Numbered from the stretch's first letter, positions 20,753-31,011 are shown. The stretch: DNA of 44,240 nucleotides from an uncultured Mycoplasmatota bacterium (GCA_946639185.1 CAMPBR010000004.1:1-44240); one strand, 5' to 3'. Program-made: numbers and translations. The notes: generated from the sequence alone by a model not told the origin.

Positions 20753-21414
20753 TGAAAATAGATATATTAACATTGTTTCCTGAAATGTTTGATGGTGTGT
20801 TTAATGAATCAATAATTAAAAGAGCTAAAGAAAATAAAAAAATTGAAATAAATATTATTGATTTTAGAAAATATTCTAAAGAAAAAAATAATAAAGTAGA
20901 TGATACACCATACGGTGGAGGAAGTGGAATGGTACTTATGTGCCAACCAATATTTGATGCGATAGAAGATATTAAAACTAATGATTCTAAAGTAATTATG
21001 TTAACTCCAGATGGTAAAACATATAATCAAACTATTGCTTATGATTTAAGTCAAGAAAAACATTTAATACTTATTTGTGGTCATTATGAAGGATTTGATG
21101 AAAGAATAAGAAGTATAGTTGATTTAGAAATAAGTATTGGTGACTATGTATTAACAGGTGGCGAAATTCCAGCTATGATATTAACTGATAGTATAGTTAG
21201 ACTAGTAGATGGTGTTATTAACAAAGATAGCCATATAAATGATAGTTTTAATGATAATTTACTTGATTATGAAACTTATACTAAACCAGCTGAATTTAGA
21301 GGTATGAAAGTACCAGAAGTATTATTATCAGGGGACCATAAAAAAATAGATGAATTTAGAGCTAAATCGCGCTATAATAGAACTAAGGATAGAAGACCAG
21401 ATTTATTAAAATAA
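20752..21414 (+). CDS. trmD: tRNA (guanine37-N1)-methyltransferase
   Basis: MKIDILTLFPEMFDGVFNESIIKRA, DDTPYGGGSGMVLMCQP, ICGHYEGFDERI, SIGDYVLTGGE. Confidence 0.97.
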   Translation: MKIDILTLFPEMFDGVFNESIIKRAKENKKIEINIIDFRKYSKEKNNKVDDTPYGGGSGMVLMCQPIFDAIEDIKTNDSKVIMLTPDGKTYNQTIAYDLSQEKHLILICGHYEGFDERIRSIVDLEISIGDYVLTGGEIPAMILTDSIVRLVDGVINKDSHINDSFNDNLLDYETYTKPAEFRGMKVPEVLLSGDHKKIDEFRAKSRYNRTKDRRPDLLK

Positions 21415-21419
21415 CTGAG

Positions 21420-21890
21420 GTGAAGTTTATGTTGGATAAAAGATATCATATTATAAAAAATAAAGAAGATAAATCAATTACTTATTTTGAGTACGATAAA
21501 ATGGAAGGATATGATTTATCTCCTAAAAAGGGAATTAAAATAGAAGATGCTATTAACGTAAATAAAGTTGTAATTATTAATCCAACATTAGCTAATAAAG
21601 TAGCAAAGAAAAAAATAGATTTAAAATTTAAAAAACTAGTAAGTCTATTAAATATTATATTTGAATCTGATGATGAAACAGGATCTACTTATCATCAAGG
21701 CTTAGATGAAGTTAATCGCTTAAGAATGGAACTTATTAATAAATATAAGAAGCATTTAAGTGATTCTGATTTTGATACAATGGAAAAGAAATTGGGAATT
21801 CTAGAGCATGAACTTAAAGTAAGATTATTCTTTTTAGAACAACAATTACAATATCAAAATGAAAACATTAAAGAAGGAAAATCTAGATAA
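21420..21890 (+). CDS. Hypothetical protein
   Basis: 156 aa ORF following trmD. Confidence 0.5.
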   Translation: MKFMLDKRYHIIKNKEDKSITYFEYDKMEGYDLSPKKGIKIEDAINVNKVVIINPTLANKVAKKKIDLKFKKLVSLLNIIFESDDETGSTYHQGLDEVNRLRMELINKYKKHLSDSDFDTMEKKLGILEHELKVRLFFLEQQLQYQNENIKEGKSR

Positions 21891-22006
21891 AAGGAGAAAC
21901 AGATAATTACACTCTTATTGAAACCAATCATTCTAATACTGATACTATAGATGAATTTATTGAATCTAATGAAAATGTAAAAGTATATACTTTAGATAAA
22001 TAGTTG

Positions 22007-22035
22007 TTGCATATTAAAAGAATATATGTTATAAT
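22007..22035 (+). promoter_or_regulatory. rplS promoter
   Basis: TTGCAT, 17 bp spacer, TATAAT. Confidence 0.7.
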
Positions 22036-22039
22036 TTAT

Positions 22040-22098
22040 GTCGTTGGTAATCCGATGTTTATTAGAAATATGATTTCCGTAAAAACAAGAAAGGAGAG
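22040..22098 (+). ncRNA. Possible L19 leader (autoregulatory 5' UTR)
   Basis: Short leader GTCGTTGGTAATCCGATG...GATTTCCGTAAAAACAAG between promoter and rplS; positional argument only. Confidence 0.35.
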
Positions 22099-22105
22099 AT
22101 TCGAA

Positions 22106-22468
22106 ATGGCAAATGTAATCGATAAAATTACAAATAAGCAATTAAATCCTAACGTTCCTGAATTCCGTGTAGGAGATACAGTTAGAGTTGACGTTAAGAT
22201 CGTTGAAGGTAACAAAGAAAGAATCCAAGCATTCGAAGGTGTTGTTGTAGCTCGTAAGAATGGAGGAGTTTCTGAAACATTTACAGTTAGAAAAGTTTCT
22301 GCTGGTGTTGGTGTTGAAAGAATTTTCCCAGTTCATTCTCCAAAATTAGCTAACATTACAGTAATTAGAAAAGGTAAAGTTAGACGTGCTAAATTAACAT
22401 TCTTAAGAGACAAAGTTGGAGCTTATAGAATACCAGAAAGAAGAAATAAAGAAGATAAGGCAGCATAA
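22106..22468 (+). CDS. rplS: 50S ribosomal protein L19
   Basis: [35 protein letters not shown]; start ATG 22106 after AAAGGAGAG. Confidence 0.97.
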   Translation: MANVIDKITNKQLNPNVPEFRVGDTVRVDVKIVEGNKERIQAFEGVVVARKNGGVSETFTVRKVSAGVGVERIFPVHSPKLANITVIRKGKVRRAKLTFLRDKVGAYRIPERRNKEDKAA

Positions 22469-22500
22469 GTCCTTATCTTTTTTGCATATTGGAGGATATT

Positions 22501-22995
22501 ATGAATAATAAAAAGTGGTTGAAAGAATTAATACCATATATAGTAATACTAATAGTGGTTTTATTAATAAAACAATTTATTATAACTACTGTAATAGTAC
22601 ATGGTCCTAGTATGGAAGATACACTTCATAATAAAGATATAATGATTTTAGACAAAATTGGTATGAAAATAAACGGTATTAAAAGATTTGATATAGTAGT
22701 AATAGATATTGGTACTGAAAAAATTATAAAAAGAGTAATAGGGTTACCGGGTGAAACTATTTCATATAAAGATAATAAATTATATGTAGATGGAAACTTA
22801 GTAGAAGATAACCATAGTACTAAATATACAGCTGATATAGAAGATCAAATTATAGGTAATGATCAATATTATGTTTTAGGAGATAATAGAACTAATTCAC
22901 TGGATAGTAGAGTAATAGGATTAGTAACTAAAGATGAGATTGTTGGTCATGCAAGATTTATAATATTTCCATTTACAAGATTTGGTAGTAGATAA
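22501..22995 (+). CDS. lepB: Signal peptidase I
   Basis: GPSMEDTL, KRVIGLPGETI, YVLGDNRTNSLDSR. Confidence 0.93.
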   Translation: MNNKKWLKELIPYIVILIVVLLIKQFIITTVIVHGPSMEDTLHNKDIMILDKIGMKINGIKRFDIVVIDIGTEKIIKRVIGLPGETISYKDNKLYVDGNLVEDNHSTKYTADIEDQIIGNDQYYVLGDNRTNSLDSRVIGLVTKDEIVGHARFIIFPFTRFGSR

Positions 22996-23066
22996 CCAAG
23001 TCTTTTTGTTTACTTGAAAATAATACTGTGTTATAATCTTATTAGAAAATAGATAGGAGATTGTAT

Positions 23067-23564
23067 ATGGATTTACGTGGTATTACAGAATTTTTTAGAG
23101 ACACATTTAAATATATCGTTGTAGCTATATTAGTATTTTTATTATTTATTTTTGTTATAGGACTACATCAAGTGGTTGGTCCATCTATGTCACCTACTTA
23201 TAAAGAAGGAAGTGTTGGTGTTATAAATAAGTTAGCATATAAGTTTGGTGAAATAAAAAGAGGAGATATTGTTATTTTATCTGAATCAGAAAAATACATG
23301 ATTAAACGTGTTATTGGTCTACCAGGTGAAGTAATTGAATATAAAAATAATAGGCTATATATTAATGGAGTAGAATACAAAGAAGATTATTTAAATGATG
23401 ATGTTATTACTGAAGACTTTACTTCTAAACTAATTCCTGAGGGAGAATATTTAGTTTTAGGAGATAATAGAAGTGATTCAAACGATAGTAGAGACTACGG
23501 ATTTGTACCAAAAAAGCAAATAATTGGCAAAGTTTGGTTTAAAATATGGCCATTAGGTAAATAA
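23067..23564 (+). CDS. lepB: Signal peptidase I (second tandem copy)
   Basis: GPSMSPTYKEG, IKRVIGLPGEVIEYKNN, YLVLGDNRSDSNDSRDYGFV. Confidence 0.93.
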   Translation: MDLRGITEFFRDTFKYIVVAILVFLLFIFVIGLHQVVGPSMSPTYKEGSVGVINKLAYKFGEIKRGDIVILSESEKYMIKRVIGLPGEVIEYKNNRLYINGVEYKEDYLNDDVITEDFTSKLIPEGEYLVLGDNRSDSNDSRDYGFVPKKQIIGKVWFKIWPLGK

Positions 23565-23580
23565 AAAGATAAAGTTTTTG

Positions 23581-23609
23581 TTTACAAATTAAGGAAAATA
23601 GTATAGAAT
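23581..23609 (+). promoter_or_regulatory. Promoter of riboswitch-controlled surface protein
   Basis: TTTACA, 17 bp, TAGAAT. Confidence 0.55.
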
Positions 23610-23650
23610 ATATTAAAACGAAGAAGCAAGAGGGCACATCTAGAAAAAAA

Positions 23651-23726
23651 CACATTGGCAAAACTATTGAAAAGTAGTGACGCAAAGCTTTAGAACCTAA
23701 GATGTAAAACGTTATGGTAGTCAGCT
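23651..23726 (+). ncRNA. Cyclic di-GMP-I riboswitch (GEMM-I)
   Basis: GEMM core CATTGGCAAAACTATTGAAAAGTAGTGACGCAAAGCTTTAGAACCTAAG...TTATGGTAGTCAGCTG followed by a strong terminator. Confidence 0.87.
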
Positions 23727-23755
23727 GCATTTATACATTGTATAAATGCTTTTTT
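23727..23755 (+). terminator. Riboswitch expression-platform terminator
   Basis: GCATTTATAcattgTATAAATGC TTTTTT. Confidence 0.8.
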
Positions 23756-23783
23756 GTTTGTATATATAGAAAGGGAGGTATAT

Positions 23784-26700
23784 ATGAATAAGAAAAGATT
23801 GTTTGCTATCGTTTTATTTATTGTTTTAGGTTTATTTATGTTCACTTTTGCCAATCCTAGAAATAATAAAGATGATAGGAAACTAAATGGTGACATCATT
23901 ACACCAGAAGAACAAGAAACAACAAAAGAACCAGAAATTACTACAACAGAAGAGGAAACAACAACTGTTATTACTACACCAGTAGTAAATAATGATCAAG
24001 TAAAAAACAACAATCAACCAAAAGTTGTACCAACTATTGATTTATCTAAAGATAAACAACAAGCAATTGATGAATTAAACAATCATAAAGGTGATTATGA
24101 ATTTACTAATGATGAAGAATACAACAAAGTTATAGAAGAATATACAGATAAGATAAATAATTCTGATACAAAAGATGAAATCAATAAGAAACTAGAAGAT
24201 GGAAAAGAAGCTATTGATAAACTAATTAAAGAAGACTTAGAAGCATACAAAGAAGCAGCTAAAGAATTAGTTAAAGAATATGCAGATAAGTTAGGATTTA
24301 AAGAAGAAGATATTAAGCAAGTTTTAACTACTATCTATACCGACATTGATAATCAGCAAACAAAATCATCAGTAGATGAAGCAAAAGAAAGAGGATTTGA
24401 CTTATTAGATAGTTTATTTGATGAAGCTCAAAAACAAGCAGTTAAAGATTTAGAAAAGTATAAAAAGGATTATATATATGATGACATCAAAGATGAACAT
24501 GAAAAAATCGTTAGCGAGGGGTCATCTAATATAAATAAATCTACAACAATCGCTGAAATTGAAAAAGAATTAAAAGAGGCAAAAGATAAAATTGATAAAT
24601 TAATTAATGACTACTTAGATAAATACAAAAAAGAAAAAGAAGACTTCATTGATAAATATACAAATGGTAAAGACGCAGAATACACAGAAAAAAATCAACA
24701 AAAAATAGATAACATCAAAATAGAAGCAAAAGAAAATATCGAAAAAGCTACAACAAAAGAAAAAATAGATAAAATTGTAGAAGATACAATTAAAGCAATT
24801 GATGAAATTCAAAGATTAAATGATACATATTTTACAGTTAGATTTGTAAATATTAAAGGTGAAGATATCGTTAGTCCACAAAAAGTATTATATAAACATG
24901 ATGCAACTCAACCTACTAATGTACCTAATGTTGTAAGAAAAGGGGTTACTTACACATTTAATAATACATGGGAAGGTGATTATACTAACGTTAAAGAAGA
25001 CTTAATTATTAAAGCACAATATGATATTACAGAAGTTACAGTTAAAATCTTTAAATTAAATGAAGGTGTAGCTATACCAGAAGATGGTCATGGATTAGCT
25101 GGAAGTAATTATAAATACATGACTTCATCAACATTAAAATTAACTGATGAAATTAAAAACGCAGCATTTGGTGATAAAAATCAAACAATAATTTCATTAG
25201 ATGATGAAGAAATAAGATCACTAATCAACAAAGAATTACCATTATATGTAAAAGGAAAAGATGGATATGTTTATAAATGTTATGTTTTAAAACTAGCTGA
25301 AGAAGCATTCCATGTTGATGTTGCTGAAGTATTTGATCAAGAATTATATGATAGAAATACTGTAACAGTTACATACACAATTAATGACTCATTAAATCAA
25401 GCTACATTTGCTAATAATGAAACAGTATATGAATATACTGAACATGATGGAAGTGTAGAAGTTAAAACGCCAAAAGTATATGGAAAAGATGGAAAAGAAC
25501 TTAATGTTGTTTGGACAGATACTAATAATGAATTAAAAGGGGAATATACAAGTTCAATGACATTAACTGCAACAGTAGATAGAACAGCTCCAGAAATAAC
25601 AATCATCACAGATGAAAATGCAAAACCACTTTATGCTGGTAATACTTATAATGATTTAGGTGCTACTGCTTATGATAACTTCGATGGGAAAGTAGAAGTA
25701 TTAATTATTGAAAATACAGTAAATACAAATAAAGCAGGTACTTATTATGTAACTTATGTAGCAACAGATGCTAATGGAAATTCTGCTACTGCAACACGTA
25801 CAGTAACAGTTAATGAACCATCAACTATCACTTATACAATTAGTGATTCCTTAAATAAAGCAACTTTTGCAGATGGTATTAAAACTTATACATATACTGA
25901 AAACGATGGAACAGTAAGCGTTAATTTACCAAAAGTTTATGATGATGGAAAAGAACTTAATGTTGTTTGGACAGATACTAATAATGAATTAAAAGGGGAA
26001 TATACATATTCAACAACATTAACTGCAACAGTTGATAGAACAGCTCCAGTTATTACATTAAATGGCGATAAAACAGTAAATATATTTGTTAATGGTACTT
26101 ACACTGACTTAGGTGCTACTGCAAAAGATAATTTTGATGGAGAAGTTAATGTAACAACTACAGGTGAAGTTAATACTAGAAAAGCTGATACTTATACTAT
26201 AACTTATACAGCAACTGATGCTAATGGAAATTCTGCTACTGAAACACGTACAGTTGTAGTAAACGAAGTTAAATTTGAAGGTATAAAAGTAGAAAGTGTT
26301 AATGCTAAATATGTTCGTTATCAAGACTTTAATGCATCAACACTAAAGATTATAGAAATGTACAACGATCAAAGTAAGAATCAAACAATTGAATTAAACA
26401 ATTGTCGTACTAACTGGTATGGTAATATTGTTTGTTCAACAAATAATCGTAAAAATGTTACAATCAAAGGATTTGATACTGGATCATCTAACGTAGGAAA
26501 TGGTAGAACAGCATCTGTAGAATACAATAACTTAACAACTACTTATACATATGATGTAAGATTTAATACACACCTTGGCCAAGAATATGGTAAAAATTAT
26601 ATTGAGTTTGATTTACCATACGGAATACCATACGGAACATATGTATCAAGTATCACTTACTATGCAGCAGATGGTTCTCAAACACAAATAAATCCTTATT

Positions 26701-26876
26701 CTAGTAGCGAAAATCCATTCAACTACGAATTTAATACACGTACAATTACATACTATATTACTGATACTGAATATAATTTAATACATGCTATGAATGGAAC
26801 TAGTGATGCAGGAAATATGGTAGTAACATTTACCAACGGAACATCTTACAAATATACTGTAGTAGAAGCAAACTAA
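23784..26876 (+). CDS. Large secreted surface protein: helical repeats, MucBP/Ig-like and duplicated DUF5011/HYR-like domains
   Basis: Signal/TM MNKKRLFAIVLFIVLGLFMFTFA, T/E-rich linker, two modules DRTAPxIT...YxDLGATAxDNFDGxVxV...ATDANGNSAT. Confidence 0.8.
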   Translation: MNKKRLFAIVLFIVLGLFMFTFANPRNNKDDRKLNGDIITPEEQETTKEPEITTTEEETTTVITTPVVNNDQVKNNNQPKVVPTIDLSKDKQQAIDELNNHKGDYEFTNDEEYNKVIEEYTDKINNSDTKDEINKKLEDGKEAIDKLIKEDLEAYKEAAKELVKEYADKLGFKEEDIKQVLTTIYTDIDNQQTKSSVDEAKERGFDLLDSLFDEAQKQAVKDLEKYKKDYIYDDIKDEHEKIVSEGSSNINKSTTIAEIEKELKEAKDKIDKLINDYLDKYKKEKEDFIDKYTNGKDAEYTEKNQQKIDNIKIEAKENIEKATTKEKIDKIVEDTIKAIDEIQRLNDTYFTVRFVNIKGEDIVSPQKVLYKHDATQPTNVPNVVRKGVTYTFNNTWEGDYTNVKEDLIIKAQYDITEVTVKIFKLNEGVAIPEDGHGLAGSNYKYMTSSTLKLTDEIKNAAFGDKNQTIISLDDEEIRSLINKELPLYVKGKDGYVYKCYVLKLAEEAFHVDVAEVFDQELYDRNTVTVTYTINDSLNQATFANNETVYEYTEHDGSVEVKTPKVYGKDGKELNVVWTDTNNELKGEYTSSMTLTATVDRTAPEITIITDENAKPLYAGNTYNDLGATAYDNFDGKVEVLIIENTVNTNKAGTYYVTYVATDANGNSATATRTVTVNEPSTITYTISDSLNKATFADGIKTYTYTENDGTVSVNLPKVYDDGKELNVVWTDTNNELKGEYTYSTTLTATVDRTAPVITLNGDKTVNIFVNGTYTDLGATAKDNFDGEVNVTTTGEVNTRKADTYTITYTATDANGNSATETRTVVVNEVKFEGIKVESVNAKYVRYQDFNASTLKIIEMYNDQSKNQTIELNNCRTNWYGNIVCSTNNRKNVTIKGFDTGSSNVGNGRTASVEYNNLTTTYTYDVRFNTHLGQEYGKNYIEFDLPYGIPYGTYVSSITYYAADGSQTQINPYSSSENPFNYEFNTRTITYYITDTEYNLIHAMNGTSDAGNMVVTFTNGTSYKYTVVEAN
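25370..26270 (+). repeat. Tandem intragenic duplication (two ~450-bp modules)
   Basis: GATGGAAAAGAACTTAATGTTGTTTGGACAGATACTAATAATGAATTAAAAGGGGAATATACA recurs exactly at about 25491 and 25945; GATGCTAATGGAAATTCTGCTACT recurs downstream. Confidence 0.85.
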
Positions 26877-26895
26877 TAAATTAATCAAACTTAAA

Positions 26896-26930
26896 AAATC
26901 AAGGTTTTCCTTGATTTTTTTTTACATTAA
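26896..26930 (+). terminator. Rho-independent terminator
   Basis: AAATCAAGGttttCCTTGATTTTTTTT. Confidence 0.8.
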
Positions 26931-26955
26931 TAGTAATCTAATAATAGGTGATAAT

Positions 26956-27348
26956 ATGGCATACATTAAATACAAAGAACTAACTAAATACTTTAATTTT
27001 AACAAAGAAGTAAATATAGATGATTTACCTACTTATGTAACTGATTACTTAAGAAAAGGGGAAGTTATTGTTAAAGCATATAAAACATCACGAGATAAAG
27101 GCGTATTTACTAATGAAAGAATGATATTATTTGATGTTAATCCATTAAATAATAGTAAAAAGATTCACATTATCCCATATACATCTATTTCAAGTGGAGC
27201 AATTCTTTTTAAGAAGTTAAGTGCAGCAATACTTTTATCATTTGATAGTGGTTACCAATTAAAACTTAATTTTGTATTATTAAGTAGTAAAGATAAAACA
27301 GAACTTCGTAAACTATTTTCTTATATATTTGAGCGCATTAAAGGATAA
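26956..27348 (+). CDS. PH (bPH_1-like) domain protein
   Basis: GEVIVKAYKTSRDKGVFTNERMILFDV...IIPYTSISS; start ATG 26956. Confidence 0.55.
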   Translation: MAYIKYKELTKYFNFNKEVNIDDLPTYVTDYLRKGEVIVKAYKTSRDKGVFTNERMILFDVNPLNNSKKIHIIPYTSISSGAILFKKLSAAILLSFDSGYQLKLNFVLLSSKDKTELRKLFSYIFERIKG

Positions 27349-27395
27349 TTCATTTTATCCTTTTTTTGTGCTATAATTTAATAGGTGATATAATA

Positions 27396-28346
27396 ATGAG
27401 TAATAAAAAAATAGTGGTATTAGGTGGAGGAACAGGAATGTCAACTCTTCTTAAAGGATTAAAATTATTTCCACTTGATATAACGGCTGTTGTTGCTGTT
27501 AGTGATGATGGAAGAAGTACAGGTAGATTAAGAGAAGAATTCAATATAATCGCAGTTGGTGATATTAGACAAGTATTAACATCTTTATCAGAAACAGAAC
27601 CATTAATTGAAAAACTAATGAATTATCGTTTTGAAACAACAAGTGATTTAAATGGCCATACAGTTGGTAATTTATTACTAACAGCATTAGCTAATATAAA
27701 AGGCAATTTATCAGAAGGAATAGCGTCACTATCTAAAGTATTTAATTTAAAAGGTAAAGTATTACCACTAACTGAAGAAAACGTAGTACTCGCTGGATTA
27801 ATGAAAGATAATAGCATTATAGTAGGGGAACATAATATTACTGAATCTGGAAAAGGAATTAAAAAAGTATTTTATAAAGAAAAAGCCCATACTAATCCGC
27901 TTGTGTTAGATGAAATAAAAAATGCCGATTTAATAATACTAAGCATGGGAAGCCTATTTACTAGTGTTATTCCTAATTTAATTAATGATGATATGAAAAA
28001 AGCTTTAAAAAATAGTAAAGCTAAGATCATGTATGCATGTAATATGGTTACACAACCAGGAGAAACAGATAATTATACAGCTAGTGATCATATTAAAACC
28101 TTAAATAAATACTTAGGTAAAAGAAAAGTAGATATAGTTTTAGTAAATGATGGTATTATTGATCAAGATATATTGGAAAAATACAGAACTACTGAACAAA
28201 AAGATGAAGTAGAATTTGATAAAGAAAACTTAAAAAAACTTGGGGTACAAATTATTCATAATAACTATGTAGATACATCTCTTGGATTTTTAAGACATAA
28301 AGTAGATAAATTAGCTTTAGATATATATGCATATTTAATAAAATAG
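27396..28346 (+). CDS. yvcK: YvcK family gluconeogenesis/UDP-GlcNAc-binding protein
   Basis: VVLGGGTGMSTLLKGLK, VAVSDDGRSTGRLREEFNIIAVGDIRQVLTSLS, GHTVGNLLLTAL. Confidence 0.92.
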   Translation: MSNKKIVVLGGGTGMSTLLKGLKLFPLDITAVVAVSDDGRSTGRLREEFNIIAVGDIRQVLTSLSETEPLIEKLMNYRFETTSDLNGHTVGNLLLTALANIKGNLSEGIASLSKVFNLKGKVLPLTEENVVLAGLMKDNSIIVGEHNITESGKGIKKVFYKEKAHTNPLVLDEIKNADLIILSMGSLFTSVIPNLINDDMKKALKNSKAKIMYACNMVTQPGETDNYTASDHIKTLNKYLGKRKVDIVLVNDGIIDQDILEKYRTTEQKDEVEFDKENLKKLGVQIIHNNYVDTSLGFLRHKVDKLALDIYAYLIK

Positions 28347-28451
28347 AAAGCTTATCTTTCTTTTTTTATGAAAAAAATTATTTTTTTCTTACGAAAAACA
28401 AAAAAATGTGTTATAGTTGTAGAGTTGCATAAAAAAAGGAGGAAAAAATTT

Positions 28452-30422
28452 ATGAAAAAAGAATTAAATTTAGGTACTGAAAAAATTAATAAATTATTAG
28501 TAGCTTTTGCAGTACCATGTGTTATTAGTTCATTAATAAATTCAATTTATAATATTGTTGACCAAATATTTATTGGGAAGGGTGTAGGTACTTTAGGAAA
28601 TGCAGCTACTAATGTATTATTCCCATTAATAATATTATTAAGTGCTATCGCATCACTAATAGGAAATGGAGGTGCAGCATACTTATCATTAAAATTAGGA
28701 GAAAAGAAAAATAATGATGCAGCTAAAAGTATAGGGCAAACTACTACTTTAACTATTATAAATGCTTTAGTATTAAGTATTATTTCTTATATTCTATTAC
28801 CTAAATTAATTTATGTATTTGGATGTACTGATAGTGTTTATAAATATGCTTTAGATTATGGAAGAATAATAGTATTAGGTGCACCATTTATGATTATATA
28901 TTCATCATTATCTAGTATTATTAGATCAGATGGTAGTCCAAAATATTCAATGCAAATGTTAGTAATTGGAGCAATTATTAATATAATCTTAGACCCAATT
29001 TTTATATTCTATTTTAATATGGGAGTTAAAGGTGGAGCATTAGCTACTATATTAGGACAAATTGTCTCATTTATAATGGCTATTCGCTATTTATTTAAAA
29101 TAAAATCTGTTAAATTAGCAAAAAAAGATTTTAAAATAGATAAAGATATTTTTAAAATATTATCCCTTGGTTTATCTTCTTTTATTACTCAAATTACTGT
29201 ATTAGTATTATTTATATTTATGAATAATGTTATGACTAAACTTGGAACTAATTCAAGATTTGGTAGTGATATTCCACTTTCTGTATATGGAATTATTTCT
29301 AAAGTAAACAGTTTATATATTTCTACAGTTATAGGTATATCAATCGGAGCTCAACCAATTATTGGATATAATTATGGAGCTGGTAATAAGAAACGTGTAC
29401 AAGAAGTATTAAGAAAAGTATTAATCACTAACTTTACTATAGGAATTATCTTTAATATCTTATTTGTTTTATTCCCTAGAGAAATAGCTAATATATTTAT
29501 TTCTAAAAGTGATCCTAGTTATAAATTATTTATAGATTTTGCGAAACTTATGTGTCATTCATTTATCTTAGTATGTGGTTTAAATGCTTTAGAAATGACA
29601 ACATCTGTTTTACTTCAATCTTTAGGAAAAGTATTTAAAGCAACAATGCTTGCTTTTACAAGACAAATTATTCTATTAATACCAATTTCTTTGATTTTAG
29701 GTTTAGTCTTAAATATGGGCATTTATGGGGTATTATACGCAGGATTAATAGCAGATACTTTAACGTTTATTTTAGCTATATTTGTATTTATGTCAGAATA
29801 TAAAATTTTAAGTAAAGATAAAGAAAATATAATTATTGAAGATGAAAAAGTTAATAATACATATAATGGTAAAAAGATTGTAATAACTATAGCTAGAGAA
29901 TATGGATCTGGTGGTAGATTTGTTGGAAAAATATTAGCTGAACAATTAGGTATTAATTTCTATGATAAAGAATTAATTGCTTTAACAGCTAAAGAGTCTG
30001 GTTTAACTAAAGAATATATAGTATCAGAAGACGAAAAGAAAACAGCTAATTATATAGATAATAATAGTGATTTAATTTATCTAGCAGAACAAAAAGTAAT
30101 AAAAAAATTAGCTAAAAAAGAATCATGTGTTATAGTAGGTAGATGTGCTGGTAATATTTTAAATGATAATAAAAATGTTTTAAAAGTCTTTATTTATAAT
30201 AGTGAAGAAGGTAAAGTTAAAAGAGCTATAAAATACTTTGGATTAGCTAAAGATAAAGCTTTAAAAGAAGTAAGAAAGATAAATAAAAATAGAAGAAAAT
30301 ATTATAAATATTATACAGGTACTGAACTAGATAATATTAGTAATTATGATTTATGCTTTAACTCAGATTATTTATCTGTAGAAGAAATAGCTAATGAAAT
30401 AAAAAATATAATAAGTAAATAA
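28452..30422 (+). CDS. MATE family efflux transporter fused to C-terminal cytidylate kinase-like domain
   Basis: MATE core (GTEKINKLLVAFAVPCVISSLINSIYNIVDQIFIG) then KIVITIAREYGSGGRFVGKILAEQLGINFYDKELI...CVIVGRCAGNIL in one ORF. Confidence 0.88.
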   Translation: MKKELNLGTEKINKLLVAFAVPCVISSLINSIYNIVDQIFIGKGVGTLGNAATNVLFPLIILLSAIASLIGNGGAAYLSLKLGEKKNNDAAKSIGQTTTLTIINALVLSIISYILLPKLIYVFGCTDSVYKYALDYGRIIVLGAPFMIIYSSLSSIIRSDGSPKYSMQMLVIGAIINIILDPIFIFYFNMGVKGGALATILGQIVSFIMAIRYLFKIKSVKLAKKDFKIDKDIFKILSLGLSSFITQITVLVLFIFMNNVMTKLGTNSRFGSDIPLSVYGIISKVNSLYISTVIGISIGAQPIIGYNYGAGNKKRVQEVLRKVLITNFTIGIIFNILFVLFPREIANIFISKSDPSYKLFIDFAKLMCHSFILVCGLNALEMTTSVLLQSLGKVFKATMLAFTRQIILLIPISLILGLVLNMGIYGVLYAGLIADTLTFILAIFVFMSEYKILSKDKENIIIEDEKVNNTYNGKKIVITIAREYGSGGRFVGKILAEQLGINFYDKELIALTAKESGLTKEYIVSEDEKKTANYIDNNSDLIYLAEQKVIKKLAKKESCVIVGRCAGNILNDNKNVLKVFIYNSEEGKVKRAIKYFGLAKDKALKEVRKINKNRRKYYKYYTGTELDNISNYDLCFNSDYLSVEEIANEIKNIISK

Positions 30423-30487
30423 AATGAGATTAATATCTCATTTTTTTATTTTTATGTGCTATAATTAAATTAACATAGGAGCGTTAA

Positions 30488-30985
30488 ATGATAATTAGAC
30501 AAAAAGAATTAAAAGATTGTGAAGAGTGGGTAGATATCAATATAAATAGTTGGAACGAAAATTTAAAAGGAATAGTTTCTGATAAATTATTAAAGTTTAT
30601 GATTGATAATAGAGATTCTAGAATAAAAAAAGATATTAGTAATTTTAAACAAGATAATTATAATTATGTTTTAGAAGAAGATAATGAAGTTATAGGAATT
30701 TTAAAATTAAAAAAATGTAGTAGAAACAATTATGAAGATTATGGTGAAGTACAAGTACTTTATTTAAAAACTAAGGAAAAGGGTAAAGGATATGGAAAAA
30801 TATTAATTAATAAAGACTTTGAAGTATTTAGAAGTCTTGGATATAATAAAGTAATTATTGGTTGCTTAGAAAATAATCCATCTAATGAATTCTATAAACA
30901 CCTAGGAGGAATTTTTATAGGACAAGAACCATGGAATGTTTTAGACGAACATTATATAGAAAATGTATATGAATTTAATATTTAG
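30488..30985 (+). CDS. GNAT family N-acetyltransferase
   Basis: VQVLYLKTKEKGKGYGKILINKDFEVFRSLGYNKVIIGCLENNPSNEFYKHLGG. Confidence 0.88.
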   Translation: MIIRQKELKDCEEWVDININSWNENLKGIVSDKLLKFMIDNRDSRIKKDISNFKQDNYNYVLEEDNEVIGILKLKKCSRNNYEDYGEVQVLYLKTKEKGKGYGKILINKDFEVFRSLGYNKVIIGCLENNPSNEFYKHLGGIFIGQEPWNVLDEHYIENVYEFNI

Positions 30986-31011
30986 AATATTTTTATAAAG
31001 AAGGAGATAAT

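Noticed and set aside
22501-23564. Tandem lepB genes as an assembly duplication
   Set aside because: The two proteins and their DNA are clearly diverged and each has its own RBS and promoter; multiple signal peptidases are ordinary in Firmicutes.
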